DNA of 6,246 nt, from assembly GCA_035640455.1 (NCBI GenBank), contig DASQWB010000147.1, positions 1 to 6,246 of the forward strand. The letters run 5' to 3'. Source of the stretch: AC-50 sp035640455 (lineage in GTDB: Bacteria > Actinomycetota > Thermoleophilia > Gaiellales > Gaiellaceae). Within the stretch, counting starts at the first letter, position 1; the number at the start of each line of letters is the position of its first letter. The translations under genes were made by a program, and so were the position numbers. The notes beneath the pieces are model-generated. The model did not search any database, was not told where the DNA came from, and saw only the letters and a program-made list of their open reading frames with translations. Positions 5,264-6,246 of this stretch are shown here, piece by piece.

Positions 5264-5675
5264 GTGGGCAAGCTCCTCGCAGCCGGTGTCGCCGTCGTCG
5301 CCCTCCTCCTCTATGCGTTCCACTCGCACGGCGCGAGCGCGGCAAAAGTCGGGAGCTGCCTCTCCAAGCACGGAGCGACGGTCAGCCGCTCCAAGTTCTT
5401 CGAAGAGGCCTTCGGACTGACCGCGGACGACCAGCCCGGAAAGCCTGAAGAATGGGCTCGAGGACGCGGAGAAGCATCTCTTCGACGTCTCGCTCGGGCC
5501 CGACTCGGGCCTCCTGATGGACACGAAGCGCGAGCACCAGGAGGCGCATCTCATGGCAGCCGCCGCGGCCGCCGGGCTCGACGTCACCCCGCAGGGCCGC
5601 GGAAAGGTCGTGATGATCTGGTACGGCGGCCCGACCGGCGCGTCGCGCTCGACCCTCGAGCGCTGCCTGCGCTAG
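5264..5675 (+). CDS. Small secreted or anchored protein of unknown function, frameshifted as sequenced
   Basis: GTG 5264 follows the previous stop by one base. The frame begins MGKLLAAGVAVVALLLYAF, a signal peptide or membrane anchor with a possible cut after ASA (24-26), then GSCLSKHGATV and FFEEAFGLTADDQ. After about base 5435 this frame turns Arg-rich and implausible, while the frame one base later gives normal protein (LKNGLEDAEKHLFDV, MDTKREHQEAHL, KVVMIWYGGPTG) ending ERCLR at TAG 5673-5675. Removing one base, for instance from CCC at 5435-5437, joins both into 136 residues. A TGA at 5418-5420 blocks the second frame, so the shift lies between 5421 and about 5460. The repaired protein has Cys32 and Cys134, possibly a disulfide. 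I recognise no family. Its place at the operon end suggests a pilus accessory role. Sequencing error is more likely than true gene loss. Confidence 0.65.
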
Positions 5676-5678
5676 CCG

Positions 5679-6194
5679 CTAGCTGCCCGTCGAGAGGTCG
5701 AAGGTCGACTGCTCGCGGGCGTACGTCGGGTAGGGCGAGGTCGTCCCGCGGACGACGACCGTCACGAGCTTGACCTGCCGGCCGCTGGGTGGCGTCGTGA
5801 ACGTGATGTAGGTGTCGATCCGGTAGTTGCGCCGGTCGGCGCCGACGACGGAGCGGCTCGGGTTGCACTCCGGCGGCACGCCGCTGCAGTCGGTCGACGT
5901 GGTGACGTCGTTCGCGATGTTCCCGCCGAGGACGGGATCGTTGCGGTAGGTGGAGTCGGTCGCGTTGACGGCGTTCGCGTCGAGCTGGATCGCGCCGTAT
6001 GTGAGCGCGCGGTAGCGCTCCATCTGTGCATCGGCGAGCGCGGCGGCGGTCGAGGTGCGGCTCGCGCGCGCGAGCGCGATCTGGCCCGAGTTGAAGGCCG
6101 CGACGAGCGCGAGGATGCCGATGCTGAGCATCGTCATCGCCATCAGGAGCTCGAGCAGGCCGAAGCCCTTCTCGCCGCGCAGCCGCGTGAGCAC
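5679..6194 (-). CDS. PilV/GspI-like minor prepilin
   Basis: This is a low-abundance pilin likely to sit at the pilus tip or prime assembly. The 171-residue product has a 10-residue leader MLTRLRGEKG, a prepilin peptidase site G10^F11, FGLLELLMAMTMLSIGILAL with Glu at mature +5 (E15), and a helix typical of PilV/GspI (SIGILALVAAF). AALADAQMERYRALTYG (51-67) follows. The C-terminal part has a small Cys103-Cys110 loop (CSGVPPEC) and beta strands (YRIDTYITF, VKLVTVVVRG). The GTG start at 6194 fits leader length, but no close Shine-Dalgarno is seen and the frame stays open to the window edge, so an earlier start is possible. It converges on the rightward cluster with three bases between stops. Other minor pilins may lie upstream, outside the window. 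Confidence 0.88.
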   Translation of the reverse strand: MLTRLRGEKGFGLLELLMAMTMLSIGILALVAAFNSGQIALARASRTSTAAALADAQMERYRALTYGAIQLDANAVNATDSTYRNDPVLGGNIANDVTTSTDCSGVPPECNPSRSVVGADRRNYRIDTYITFTTPPSGRQVKLVTVVVRGTTSPYPTYAREQSTFDLSTGS

Positions 6195-6246
6195 GCAAGC
6201 GGTATCGGCACCCCCGCGCGGCGCCTCAAGCGGCCCGATCCCCCTG

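Noticed and set aside
5652..5690. Bidirectional terminator between the convergent genes
   Set aside because: Only a 5-base-pair stem (AGCGC/GCGCT, 5659-5673) and the GCTAGC repeats are present, with no U-tract on either strand.
6226..6246. Possible end of another minus-strand gene (about six codons then TGA at 6226-6228)
   Set aside because: Too short to support. It would suit an upstream gene in a minor pilin cluster, but any frame gives something similar over 21 bases.

Overview
The window is a GC-rich chromosomal stretch, very dense in genes, that encodes part of a type IV pilus (T4P) system. The strong bias for C or G at third codon positions, GTG starts and tightly packed genes fit a high-GC bacterium. 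The T4P gene set, with Thr-rich extracytoplasmic tails and no secretin or PilP lipoprotein in view, makes an actinobacterium of the Thermoleophilia type my best guess. That is an inference from style, not from a marker gene.

Layout. At the left edge a type IV (pseudo)pilin gene reads leftward and is cut by the window start (1-242, minus). A 150-base divergent intergenic region separates it from a rightward cluster: pilT (retraction ATPase, 393-1544), a short gap with a possible 28-codon leader ORF and a strong GC-rich hairpin, pilM (1643-3205), pilN (3213-3830), pilO (3827-4486), a PilP-like single-pass membrane protein (4486-5262) and a small secreted or membrane-anchored protein that carries a +1 frameshift as sequenced (5264-5675). 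From pilM on, genes overlap or lie within 7 bases of each other, so they are almost certainly one translationally coupled operon. On the right, a PilV/GspI-like minor prepilin reads leftward (5679-6194, minus) and converges on the cluster with only three bases between stop codons.

How they work together. PilM is cytoplasmic and actin-like. It binds the conserved N-terminal peptide of the membrane protein PilN, which pairs with PilO to form the inner alignment platform. PilT powers pilus retraction, and the two prepilins are fibre or tip subunits. PilB, PilC, PilD and further minor pilins are not in the window.

The most unusual content is a PilM N-terminal extension of about 165 residues with four copies of a KKE(I/F)SF-type motif, combined with loss of both aspartates normally found in the PilM phosphate loops. 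Next come the pilT-pilM junction (strong Shine-Dalgarno, mini-ORF, perfect 11-bp hairpin), the Thr-rich tails on two consecutive proteins, and the unrecognised two-cysteine protein at the operon end.
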